Below, piece after piece: positions 7,105 through 14,239 of a stretch of DNA of 14,385 nucleotides. Below the pieces are notes generated by a model, which made no database searches, had not been told where the DNA came from, and saw only the letters and a program-made list of their open reading frames with translations. The stretch spans positions 1 to 14,385 of the forward strand of contig JAOUGQ010000056.1 of assembly GCA_029865515.1 (NCBI GenBank), given 5' to 3'. The translations under genes were made by a program, and so were the position numbers. This DNA is from Nitrospirota bacterium (GTDB lineage: Bacteria; Nitrospirota; Nitrospiria; Nitrospirales; UBA8639). The stretch's first letter is position 1. Every line of letters begins with the position of its first letter.

Positions 7105-8974
7105 AACTTCGGATATCGTGTCCGTTTAATACATGAAACCTTCGCAGACGGGCAATCGTTTGTCCTGAAAACCGATGTAACGGAATAGGGACAAGCTTTC
7201 GGCCGAAGCGATGGGCAATGTTCCGCCAGGCTGATTTAAGAGGAACCGGAGACACGATTGCCACATAGGGTTCCCTGGAGTGTGCACAGGCGCCCGCGAG
7301 CAGTCGTTCTTCGAGAGATGTGGCAAAGTCCAAGGCAGGATTTTCCCAGATATCAGGGATCAGACGGGGTGGAAATAAAAATAGGGCTCCTCCGTAACAG
7401 GCCTCCCCGATTCCCGGTCCGATCATATTCGCCGCAAAGGGAGTGGCATAAAAGCTGAGGGTGGATTCTTCTTGATGTTCCGCATACCAGGTAGTTTGCC
7501 AAGAAAAGATAGCGGGGTCGGCCGGCACTTCAAAGAAAAACACCAAGGCCTCAATGGTTCCTTTTGCAGGAGGAGCCACTTTGACGTGAATATCCCGTAC
7601 CGATCGTTGGGGGGCTATAGCCCACTGACGCAAGGTTTCCCGCAGATCGATCCCGTCTTCCAGAGATGTGTTGAACCGCTCGACTCGTGCCAAATCCGCT
7701 CCTAAGACATTTCGGCTTTGTTGCCGGACATGGGCCGCAAACGATTCGATGCGATGATCTTCCGGAGGCCAGGAGCATTGACGGTTTGGGTTCCATTGGT
7801 GTGCCCAGGATTGTTTCTTCGGAGTTGGGGGTTGAGGTTGAAGGGTGATACTTCGCCAGACCAACGGGGCGCCTTGTAAACGATTCACGGCTCGATGAAT
7901 TTCCCCATCCTGATCCTGGAGTTCGCCAATCCCCATTAGTACCCTAGGCCTGGTGTCCAGAGCGGACGGGAGGATTTGGTACCGATAGGTTTTAGCGGTT
8001 TCCAGCAGCTTGAGCGCAAATTCATCGCCAGCCATTTGTTTGGCGGCTAAAACCAATGTGTACAAATCGGGTTTCAGCCGATGTTCCAGGAGGGTGAGAT
8101 TTCGCACGTATTGAAAATAGCGTTGCAATAATTGGGGAGTCACCCAATTGGACTCTTTGGCGATGGTGGCAGAACGCGACGCAATCCACCGGGATCGTGC
8201 CTCCAGAACCAGTTCCTTGATTCCATCAATAGCCAGATGGGTGTCGGGGCGGGCCTCCTCCCGTCGTTGTTCATAAAGTTGCGTGACATAGGGTAATTCA
8301 CCCAACATGAAATAGAGCGATGCCGGCTCTACATTCCACCAGGCAGGGACACCTTTCCGCTGCTCGGGAGAGGGATAGGGCAGCCGTTCTCGATAGGCCT
8401 GGCGCAGCCAGGGCCAATCGGTCATGGGACAGAGAAAGAGAATGGAGTGAAAGTCTAACTCAAGTTCGTGGAGTCGCCACGCCATCCAGCAGATGCGTTT
8501 CCAACGAGGAGTCTGTGGTTGGGGTGGCGGTAAAAATGGCACTGTGGCGGCAGAGAAAGTCGCCAAAGGCACAGACTTCAAGGTATAGGGATCTGGCCCA
8601 ACCCAGGAGAGAGGATGGTAGTATTGGACTTCATGGTCCACATAGGCTCGCGGAATTCCCTCGGACATGGCCGCTCGTATCCCCATGATCACCGGTTGGC
8701 AGGGATCAATCGGCACATAGGAACAGCTTGAGCCATCATCGCCTTCTGGTTCTGGAAGGACCACAACGCTAATAACGGGTAACTGATCGACCCCTTGCTC
8801 GACTAATGTCTGGCCCGACGGCGGGAGCGGAAGTCCCACACAATCAATGTGGCGGGATACGATAATTTCGCGCACGGTGTGTGCCATATCTCCGCTTCCA
8901 TGCACGATGGGTAGCACATGAATATTGGGAGATAAGGCAAAGATGGGTTCGGGAGTTAACGCGGCGAGAGTCAT
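7079..8974 (-). CDS. DUF5682-like (ChaN/TraB-like) protein paired with a MoxR ATPase, function unknown
   Basis: I could not name this 631-aa protein with certainty. Its N-terminal ~120 residues follow the pattern of DUF5682 proteins: a strand ending in H-G (IHVLPIVHGSGD, His25), a helix, a second strand with Asp (IDCVGLPLP, Asp44), a YVPIDP segment, then a helix and the strand PRAYVDHE (about 108-115). The middle (about 155-350) is helical and Trp/Arg-rich. The C-terminal third holds VERFNTSLEDGIDLRETLRQ, an aromatic strand ALVFFFEV, and ends in RRFHVLNGHD. No signal peptide or membrane segment is evident. The ATG at 8974 is the only start after an in-frame stop, and no Shine-Dalgarno is visible. 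The MoxR gene ends 96 bp upstream on the same strand, and ligA begins inside its 3' end. In other bacteria DUF5682 proteins neighbour MoxR, VWA and SWIM-domain genes; that association is from memory and supports a shared chaperone-like or defence-like task. Confidence 0.7.
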   Translation of the reverse strand: MTLAALTPEPIFALSPNIHVLPIVHGSGDMAHTVREIIVSRHIDCVGLPLPPSGQTLVEQGVDQLPVISVVVLPEPEGDDGSSCSYVPIDPCQPVIMGIRAAMSEGIPRAYVDHEVQYYHPLSWVGPDPYTLKSVPLATFSAATVPFLPPPQPQTPRWKRICWMAWRLHELELDFHSILFLCPMTDWPWLRQAYRERLPYPSPEQRKGVPAWWNVEPASLYFMLGELPYVTQLYEQRREEARPDTHLAIDGIKELVLEARSRWIASRSATIAKESNWVTPQLLQRYFQYVRNLTLLEHRLKPDLYTLVLAAKQMAGDEFALKLLETAKTYRYQILPSALDTRPRVLMGIGELQDQDGEIHRAVNRLQGAPLVWRSITLQPQPPTPKKQSWAHQWNPNRQCSWPPEDHRIESFAAHVRQQSRNVLGADLARVERFNTSLEDGIDLRETLRQWAIAPQRSVRDIHVKVAPPAKGTIEALVFFFEVPADPAIFSWQTTWYAEHQEESTLSFYATPFAANMIGPGIGEACYGGALFLFPPRLIPDIWENPALDFATSLEERLLAGACAHSREPYVAIVSPVPLKSAWRNIAHRFGRKLVPIPLHRFSGQTIARLRRFHVLNGHDIRSYAARFIRE

Positions 8975-9070
8975 GGTGCGGTATGGATGGAGACGGTTGG
9001 GGCCTCCACACTCAAAATGTGAAGGATGGGTGGTTGATCATTCGCAACTGTTGTGTGTGAGGTTGGGAGC

Positions 9071-10027
9071 CTAGTGGTCAGGATGCAAAGGGTGATCTTC
9101 GTCAAAAAAGAAATCTCCCAAGCCTCGAGGGAGAGCTTGTCCGCTTAACGCTTGCGATCGGCGTTTCGCTAACAGATCCAGATCCAAGGCTTCTTCACCT
9201 AACACTTTTATCAAGGCTTCACGCCAAGCGACATCACGGGCGACGGGATGGTTGGGGTCCTGAGCCATCCGTTTCATGGCGTATTGCACCATGTGAATGC
9301 CATCACGGACAGAGAAGGGAAGATCCAATTGATGAGCTTTTTGGAGGAAGTTGACCGTCAGATTGACCATCTCAGTAGGCGCAAAGGGAAGATGGTAACG
9401 TAAAATGGCGAGCTCATGTTCCTTCGCTGGAAATTCCACCTTCAATGTCGGTTGCAAGCGGGACAAGATATAATCAGGGACTTCATAAGTGGACGCATCC
9501 TCATTCATGGTGACGCAACACCGAAAATTCTCATGTGCGCGGATTTGGACACCCGCCACAATCGATTCGACCGAGCGTCGATGATCAAGCAATGAGGCTA
9601 ATGAGGCCCAACTCTTTTCATTCATCCGGTTGCCTTCATCCAGTAAACACACATTACCGGTTAGCATGGCCGTGACTAAGGGCGAGGCTTGATAGGTGAT
9701 CGTGCCTCCCTCGGCGATAACCGGCGAGACTAAGAGATCTTCGGGCCTGGTATCGGCGGTGCATTGGTAAATAAAGAGATCCTGCTTCCGTTCTTGTGTG
9801 GCTGCCATCGCTAGCGTCGTCTTCCCCACCCCTGGTTGCCCGACAATTCGAGGTGAGAGGGGAACATCTTTTTCGTCAACCACAAACCAGCAGGCAAGGA
9901 GCTGACGCAATATTTCTTGATCGCCCATCCAGACTTGTTGAAGGGAGAGAGGCCGAGACAAGCGGAGCGAAACCTGGCCGATTTGCATCACCGAGGAATC
10001 TGACGGATGTGAGAAATGAGGTGGCAT
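9071..10027 (-). CDS. MoxR-type AAA+ ATPase (AAA_5 group)
   Basis: The 318-aa protein has Walker A GQPGVGKTT (63-71), Walker B CLLDEGN (127-133, with Asp130/Glu131), a sensor 1 Asn175 in CCVTMNED, a likely arginine finger Arg190 in LSRLQPTL, and a sensor 2 Arg241 in FSVRDG. The segment after Walker A (TADTRPEDLL at 90-99) and the Asn-Arg-Met after Walker B are typical of MoxR/dynein-midasin-like AAA ATPases. Such ATPases work as remodelling chaperones that load cofactors or mature partner proteins, often with VWA-domain partners. The C-terminus ends in an acidic/His-rich tail (about 306-318). The ATG at 10027 has no Shine-Dalgarno; a GTG-ATG at residues 13-14 is an alternative start. The 631-aa gene follows on the same strand after 96 bp, probably in the same transcript. 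The gene is divergent from the LysM lipoprotein. The substrate is unknown. Confidence 0.85.
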   Translation of the reverse strand: MPPHFSHPSDSSVMQIGQVSLRLSRPLSLQQVWMGDQEILRQLLACWFVVDEKDVPLSPRIVGQPGVGKTTLAMAATQERKQDLFIYQCTADTRPEDLLVSPVIAEGGTITYQASPLVTAMLTGNVCLLDEGNRMNEKSWASLASLLDHRRSVESIVAGVQIRAHENFRCCVTMNEDASTYEVPDYILSRLQPTLKVEFPAKEHELAILRYHLPFAPTEMVNLTVNFLQKAHQLDLPFSVRDGIHMVQYAMKRMAQDPNHPVARDVAWREALIKVLGEEALDLDLLAKRRSQALSGQALPRGLGDFFFDEDHPLHPDH

Positions 10028-10054
10028 AGGAGGGATTGGGAATTCTATGGGAAG

Positions 10055-10084
10055 AAACTATCACAGGTATTTTTCCACGGTCAA
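10055..10084 (-). promoter_or_regulatory. Candidate promoter for the MoxR-DUF5682-like-ligA unit
   Basis: On the minus strand, TTGACC (10084-10079) is followed after 18 nt by TAGTTT (10060-10055). The -35 is a five-of-six match, while the -10 keeps only T, A and the final T. It would give a leader of roughly 20 nt before the MoxR ATG. Confidence 0.3.
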
Positions 10085-10131
10085 TGAACCAGGGTGTTCC
10101 GTAACTTCTGCTGGCATAACGAGAAGGTTGT

Positions 10132-10160
10132 TTGACATTACCTCTATTCCGAATTAATGT
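10132..10160 (+). promoter_or_regulatory. Candidate promoter for the LysM lipoprotein gene
   Basis: A perfect TTGACA (10132-10137) is followed after exactly 17 nt by TAATGT (10155-10160), which keeps the T-A---T positions of a -10 box. It lies 75 nt upstream of the preferred start at 10236, in the spacer shared with the divergent MoxR gene. Confidence 0.45.
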
Positions 10161-10235
10161 GTAGCAAAAGGTTACTGTATGGCGTATACATCAGCCCTTT
10201 CGTTATTGACCATTATCCCGGAAGGAGGGGTACAT

Positions 10236-10922
10236 ATGAACCTCAAGGGAGGAGGAATGCGTAACATGGCGCAACCAATGTTTGGGGGATGTCAGGTAGA
10301 TCCCCAACCAGCTGGCTGGTGTGGTTACCTGAAAGTAGTTATGGGTGTGCTGGTAGTTGGCGGGCTTTTTACCGGCTGTGTCAGTACCGAAAAGTTCGAA
10401 GCCGAAAAGGCGCGTGCATTAAATTTTCAACGTCTCTTAGCGCAAGAAGAAAAACGAACCGGTGAATTGAATGTCAAGTATCAAGACACACAACGGCAGG
10501 TAGGATCATTGGAGTCGCAAAATCGAGATTTGAACGCCGAATTAGAAGCGTTGCGAGACCAACTGAATCGTTCCCACGATGAACTGGCTCGTCTGCGTGA
10601 TGGAGGCATGGGGAAATCGGATGACTTGAAACTCTCCGAACCTTCTATCTCTGAATTTGGGTTGAATGATCTCGACTTTAAGGATTCAGATTTGGCGAAA
10701 CTTGATTCGGACCTGAACCTGGGGAACGAAGTTCCCTTAGATTCGTCTATGGTCGCTACAGGGAAAGGCGATGGCGCTGGATCACATACGGTTGCCAAGG
10801 GAGAGACTCTCTATCGTATTTCTAAAGATTACGGGGTGTCGGTCCAAGATCTCAAAGCCTGGAATGGTCTGGCAGATAACACCATTCACGTTGGGCAAAA
10901 ACTCATCGTCAGCGGTCCCTAA
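10236..10922 (+). CDS. LysM-domain lipoprotein with coiled-coil region
   Basis: The 228-aa product (from the chosen start) has a hydrophobic segment VVMGVLVVGGLFTGC ending in a lipobox Cys at residue 48, so it is probably an outer-membrane lipoprotein. A charged coiled coil follows at about 53-122 (EKFEAEKARALNFQRLLAQE and onward), then an acidic Asp/Ser/Leu-rich linker (about 127-175). The C-terminus is a single LysM domain (about 181-226, HTVAKGETLYRISKDYG and NTIHVGQKLIV), which binds peptidoglycan GlcNAc. An upstream ATG at 10179 would add 19 residues, but 10236 has an excellent AAGGAGG site 8-9 nt before it. Two more in-frame ATGs (10257, 10266) also follow a GGAGGA. The n-region before the signal core is unusually long and includes Gly/Pro/Cys-rich sequence. 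A cell-envelope scaffold role is likely; no catalytic domain is present. Confidence 0.85.
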   Translation: MNLKGGGMRNMAQPMFGGCQVDPQPAGWCGYLKVVMGVLVVGGLFTGCVSTEKFEAEKARALNFQRLLAQEEKRTGELNVKYQDTQRQVGSLESQNRDLNAELEALRDQLNRSHDELARLRDGGMGKSDDLKLSEPSISEFGLNDLDFKDSDLAKLDSDLNLGNEVPLDSSMVATGKGDGAGSHTVAKGETLYRISKDYGVSVQDLKAWNGLADNTIHVGQKLIVSGP

Positions 10923-10947
10923 TTCACCTCGCCTCTTCTAGACAATT

Positions 10948-10998
10948 AAGGCTGGAATCCTAAGGGAATTTTTTCCTTGGATTCCGGCCTTTTTTTTT
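10948..10998 (+). terminator. Strong intrinsic terminator after the LysM gene, just before trpE
   Basis: AAGGCTGGAATCC (10948-10960) pairs with GGATTCCGGCCTT (10979-10991) over 13 bp with one wobble, and an inner AAGG/CCTT extends the stem past one bulge. Nine T residues (10990-10998) follow. It starts 26 nt after the LysM stop. The next gene's ribosome site begins only 8 nt later, so an attenuator role for trp is also possible. Confidence 0.92.
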
Positions 10999-11021
10999 AC
11001 CCTCTAAAGGAGGTTGTGGGT

Positions 11022-11039
11022 ATGGGCTACTTTCGTTGA
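11022..11039 (+). other. Five-codon reading frame M-G-Y-F-R-stop with consensus ribosome site, upstream of trpE
   Basis: AAAGGAGG (11006-11013) is followed by an 8-nt spacer and ATG at 11022, then GGC TAC TTT CGT TGA. The stop codon overlaps a TTG (11036-11038) that opens the trpE frame. It has the form of a translated leader or coupling peptide. It contains no Trp codon, so classic ribosome-stalling attenuation at Trp is not supported. Confidence 0.35.
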
Positions 11040-11064
11040 CACCTTATAGGCCGTATGCTACCGT
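11036..11064 (+). promoter_or_regulatory. Promoter-like pair directly before the trpE ATG
   Basis: TTGACA (11036-11041) is a perfect -35 match, and after 17 nt TACCGT (11059-11064) keeps T-A---T of a -10 box. The trpE ATG at 11072 lies 7 nt after it, so this promoter would make a leaderless trpE message. The same bases also form the TTG codon and leader stop described for 11022-11039. Confidence 0.25.
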
Positions 11065-11071
11065 CGAATCC

Positions 11072-12568
11072 ATGAAAAATGCTTATTATTCAGTGAGTTT
11101 TGATGATTTTTGCCGGTTAGCCTCACACGGAAATCTCGTCCCTATTTATAGAGAAATACTGGCTGATTATGAAACACCCGTTTCGGCATTCTCCAAAATT
11201 AATGCAGGTCCCAATGCATTTTTATTCGAAAGTATCGAAGGGGGAGAAAATTGGGCCAGGTATTCTTTCCTTGGTAGTCATCCTTCTGTCGTTTTTTGGG
11301 AAGATAACGGGGAAGTGGTCACTCAACAAGGCCGAAAGCAACATCGGGTCCCGCTTCAAGGAAACCCATTGGATCATATTCGCGAAACGATGGCGGAATA
11401 CCGTCCGGTTGTCGTTCCCGGTTTGCCACGATTTGTTGGAGGTGCGGTCGGCTATTTAGGTTATGATGTGGTCCGGTCGTTTGAACCCATTCCGTCTATT
11501 GCCAAAGACGGAATCAAGACTCCTCTCTTTGCCTTCTGCATTACTGACACCCTGCTCATTTTTGATAATGTGGCTCATACGGTCAAAGTGGTGGCCAACG
11601 CCCATATTCATTCCATGAAGAAGGCGCAGCTTCGCCAAACCTATCAGGATGCCATTGACCAAATTGAATCCATCATTGGCAAGCTCAATAAGCCACGACG
11701 ACAATCATCACCGTCAAGGCGGCGAGTGCCACTCAAGTTTCAATCGAATATGACGCCCGCGAACTTTGAAAAAATGGTTCTTCGCACTAAAGAATATATT
11801 CAGGCCGGTGACATTATCCAGGGAGTCATGTCCCAACGGTGGCATACCACTATTCGCACCAATCCCCTGGAGATCTATCGGGCCTTGCGGGTGATTAATC
11901 CTTCACCGTACATGTTTTATTTACGGATCGCCGGAATTGAATTGGTAGGATCTTCTCCGGAAATCCTTGTGCGATGTGAAGAAGGAAACATTGTGGTGAG
12001 ACCTATTGCCGGAACGCGCCCACGTGGGCATACGCCACAAGAGGACCAGGCACTGGAACAGGATCTGTTATCCGATCAAAAGGAATTGGCTGAACATGTC
12101 ATGTTGGTAGATTTAGGCCGGAATGATGTCGGCCGGGTCGCCAAAACCGGAACGGTCAAAGTGGAACGGTTTATGAAAGTGGAACGGTATTCCCATGTCA
12201 TGCACATTGTGTCACAGGTCGTGGGAGATTTAGATCCTCAATACACGGTGTATGACGTCATGAAAGCGTGTTTCCCTGCCGGTACGGTGTCGGGAGCTCC
12301 GAAAATCCGGGCTATGCAAATCATTGAGGAGTTGGAACCTACTCGTCGGGGACCCTATGCCGGAGCGGTGGGGTATTTTAGTTTTTCGGGGAATATGGAC
12401 ACCTGCATCAATATTCGCACGGTGGTAGTCCAAGGACAGAAGGCGTACATTCAGGCCGGGGCGGGAATTGTAGCGGATTCTGATCCCGCCCGTGAGTATG
12501 AAGAAACTCGAAATAAGGCCGGAGCCATGATGCGGGGTATTGAAATGGCGGAACGAGGTCTGACATAA
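11072..12568 (+). CDS. trpE: Anthranilate synthase component I (TrpE)
   Basis: The 498-aa protein converts chorismate to anthranilate using ammonia from TrpG, the first step of tryptophan synthesis. Visible family motifs (numbered from ATG 11072) are the N-terminal Trp-binding L-F-E-S with Ser54, the GAVGYLGYDVVR segment (124-135), GSSPE (293-297), IAGTRPRG (312-319), GRNDVGR (349-355) and PAGTVSGAPK (402-411) of the chorismate site, and GAGIVADSDP near the end. The Trp-binding Ser suggests feedback inhibition by tryptophan. The opening FDDFCRLASHGNLVPIYRE fits the usual TrpE N-terminus. A TTG at 11036 would add 12 residues (TPYRPYATVES after Met) that do not look like the family. The catalytic loop reads IQGVMSQRW, where most relatives have a F-Q-V-V-L-S-Q-R form. 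There is an Arg/Ser-rich linker at about 208-218. trpG follows after 18 bp. Confidence 0.95.
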   Translation: MKNAYYSVSFDDFCRLASHGNLVPIYREILADYETPVSAFSKINAGPNAFLFESIEGGENWARYSFLGSHPSVVFWEDNGEVVTQQGRKQHRVPLQGNPLDHIRETMAEYRPVVVPGLPRFVGGAVGYLGYDVVRSFEPIPSIAKDGIKTPLFAFCITDTLLIFDNVAHTVKVVANAHIHSMKKAQLRQTYQDAIDQIESIIGKLNKPRRQSSPSRRRVPLKFQSNMTPANFEKMVLRTKEYIQAGDIIQGVMSQRWHTTIRTNPLEIYRALRVINPSPYMFYLRIAGIELVGSSPEILVRCEEGNIVVRPIAGTRPRGHTPQEDQALEQDLLSDQKELAEHVMLVDLGRNDVGRVAKTGTVKVERFMKVERYSHVMHIVSQVVGDLDPQYTVYDVMKACFPAGTVSGAPKIRAMQIIEELEPTRRGPYAGAVGYFSFSGNMDTCINIRTVVVQGQKAYIQAGAGIVADSDPAREYEETRNKAGAMMRGIEMAERGLT

Positions 12569-12586
12569 CGTCTTGGGAGCGAATAC

Positions 12587-13174
12587 ATGATCCTGGTTAT
12601 CGATAACTACGATTCTTTTACCTACAATCTGGTTCAATATTTAGGAGAGTTGGGAGCCGATCTTCAAATTTTCAGGAATGATAAACTGACGATCGAGGAA
12701 ATTGAGCGCCTGGCCCCGGAGCGGATTTTAATCTCTCCGGGCCCTTGCACCCCCAAAGAGGCTGGCATTTCTGTTGAAACGATCAGGCATTTTGCCGGGT
12801 CCCTGCCGTTATTAGGCGTGTGTCTCGGCCATCAATCGCTGGCCTACGCCTTTGGAGGTCAAATTATCCGGGCCCCCAGACTTATGCACGGGAAAACCTC
12901 CATGGTCCATCATGATGGAAAAACAATTTTTGAAGACCTACCGAATCCCTTTGAAGCCACCCGGTATCATTCCTTAATCGTCAAGCGTGAAAGCCTGCCT
13001 GCCGATTTTGAAATTTCGGCCGAAACCGTGGAAGGCGAAATCATGGGGCTGCGGCATACGCCAACCGGAGCTGAAGGCGTACAATTTCATCCTGAATCGA
13101 TTCTAACCACTGCAGGGATGGATCTGTTGCGGAATTTTTTGTCCTTGCCATTATTGTCTGGCACGAGCCTCTAA
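12587..13174 (+). CDS. trpG: Anthranilate synthase component II, glutamine amidotransferase (TrpG)
   Basis: The 195-aa class I glutamine amidotransferase supplies ammonia to TrpE. It starts MILVIDNYDSFTYNLVQYLG, has the ISPGPCTPKEAG oxyanion-strand region (49-60), nucleophile Cys79 in GVCLGHQ, and His168/Glu170 in FHPES, so the catalytic triad is complete. Its length is normal for a stand-alone subunit. In many bacteria the same protein also serves aminodeoxychorismate synthase (PabA role), and whether this one does cannot be told here. The ATG at 12587 has a GGGAG ribosome site 7 nt upstream and lies 18 bp after trpE. trpD starts 30 bp after the stop. Confidence 0.96.
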   Translation: MILVIDNYDSFTYNLVQYLGELGADLQIFRNDKLTIEEIERLAPERILISPGPCTPKEAGISVETIRHFAGSLPLLGVCLGHQSLAYAFGGQIIRAPRLMHGKTSMVHHDGKTIFEDLPNPFEATRYHSLIVKRESLPADFEISAETVEGEIMGLRHTPTGAEGVQFHPESILTTAGMDLLRNFLSLPLLSGTSL

Positions 13175-13204
13175 GCTGCTCTTTTCCAACCGTATGCTCA
13201 TGAG

Positions 13205-14239
13205 ATGGTTCATATGGCCTTAGTCAAAGACCTGATTGGTAAATTAGCCGAAGGCATCGATCTCTCGGAAAAAGAGTCCGAAGAGGCGATGCTGGAGATC
13301 ATGCAGGGAGCGGCCACAGAGGCTCAAATTGCAGCATACTTAATGGGATTACGCATGAAAGGCGAGACGATTGATGAAATTACCGGATCGGTTCGAGCGA
13401 TGCGTGAATTGGCCATTCGCATTCCTATCTCCGATCCTCAAGTCGTCGATACGTGTGGAACCGGGGGAGACAAAAGCCAAACCTTCAATATCTCGACGGC
13501 TGCCGCCTTTGTCGTGGCGGGAGGGGGAATGACGGTCGCCAAGCATGGGAACCGATCCGTTTCGTCTCGATCAGGGAGCGCGGATGTCTTAGCGGCTCTT
13601 GGCGTCAATATCGAATTGTCCCCTGAAAAAGTGGGAGACTGCATTAACGAAGTCGGTATCGGGTTTCTCTTCGCCCCCCTCTATCATGGGGCGATGAAAC
13701 GTTGCGCCAAACCTCGAGCAGAGATGGGAATCCGTACCCTGATGAATATCATGGGGCCACTATCCAATCCGGCACGGGCCACGATTCAGGTGCTGGGGGT
13801 TTATGATAAAGCACTCACTGACAAGCTGGCTCAAGTCCTTTTGCGGTTAGGCACACAACATTGCTTTGTCCTCCATGGGATGGACGGGTTAGATGAAATT
13901 TCATTAACCAGTCGTACCGCGATTTCAGAAGGAAAAAAAGGAAGAGTGTTGAGCTATTCTATCGGTCCCGAGGACTTTGGCCTCCAACCGGTTTCCCCGA
14001 AAGAACTGTTGGGCGGGAACCCGCAAGACAATGCCCAGATTATTCGGGATATTTTCCGCGGGCGTCGAGGAGCCAAGCGGGATATTGTGCTGATGAATGC
14101 GGCTCCGGCATTTATCGCCTGCCAAAAGGCGGCATCGCTGAAGGAAGGGTTTGAAGAAGCAGGCCGTGTTGTGGACAACGGAGCGGCCTTTGAAAAGCTA
14201 GAAAAGCTCATTGCCTTGACCAAAGAGCTGGCGGCATGA
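13205..14239 (+). CDS. trpD: Anthranilate phosphoribosyltransferase (TrpD)
   Basis: The 344-aa enzyme transfers phosphoribose from PRPP to anthranilate, the second committed step of the pathway. Hallmarks seen are VDTCGTGGDKSQTFNIST (81-98, the glycine-rich PRPP loop), KHGNRSVSSRSGSADVL (113-129, substrate and PRPP binding), RTLMNIMGPLSNPA (177-190), and HGMDGLDE (224-231) with the Asp-Glu pair that holds Mg2+. The length agrees with the family. ATG 13205 and the in-frame ATG 13214 (MALVKDLIGKL) are both possible starts; neither has a convincing ribosome site, and translation may be coupled to trpG 30 bp upstream. The stop overlaps the trpC start in an ATGA. Confidence 0.96.
   Translation: MVHMALVKDLIGKLAEGIDLSEKESEEAMLEIMQGAATEAQIAAYLMGLRMKGETIDEITGSVRAMRELAIRIPISDPQVVDTCGTGGDKSQTFNISTAAAFVVAGGGMTVAKHGNRSVSSRSGSADVLAALGVNIELSPEKVGDCINEVGIGFLFAPLYHGAMKRCAKPRAEMGIRTLMNIMGPLSNPARATIQVLGVYDKALTDKLAQVLLRLGTQHCFVLHGMDGLDEISLTSRTAISEGKKGRVLSYSIGPEDFGLQPVSPKELLGGNPQDNAQIIRDIFRGRRGAKRDIVLMNAAPAFIACQKAASLKEGFEEAGRVVDNGAAFEKLEKLIALTKELAA

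Noticed and set aside
10176..10190. TGTAT-GGCGT-ATACA inverted repeat in the leader of the LysM gene
   Set aside because: A 5-bp stem in AT-rich sequence is expected by chance; no operator family is recognised.
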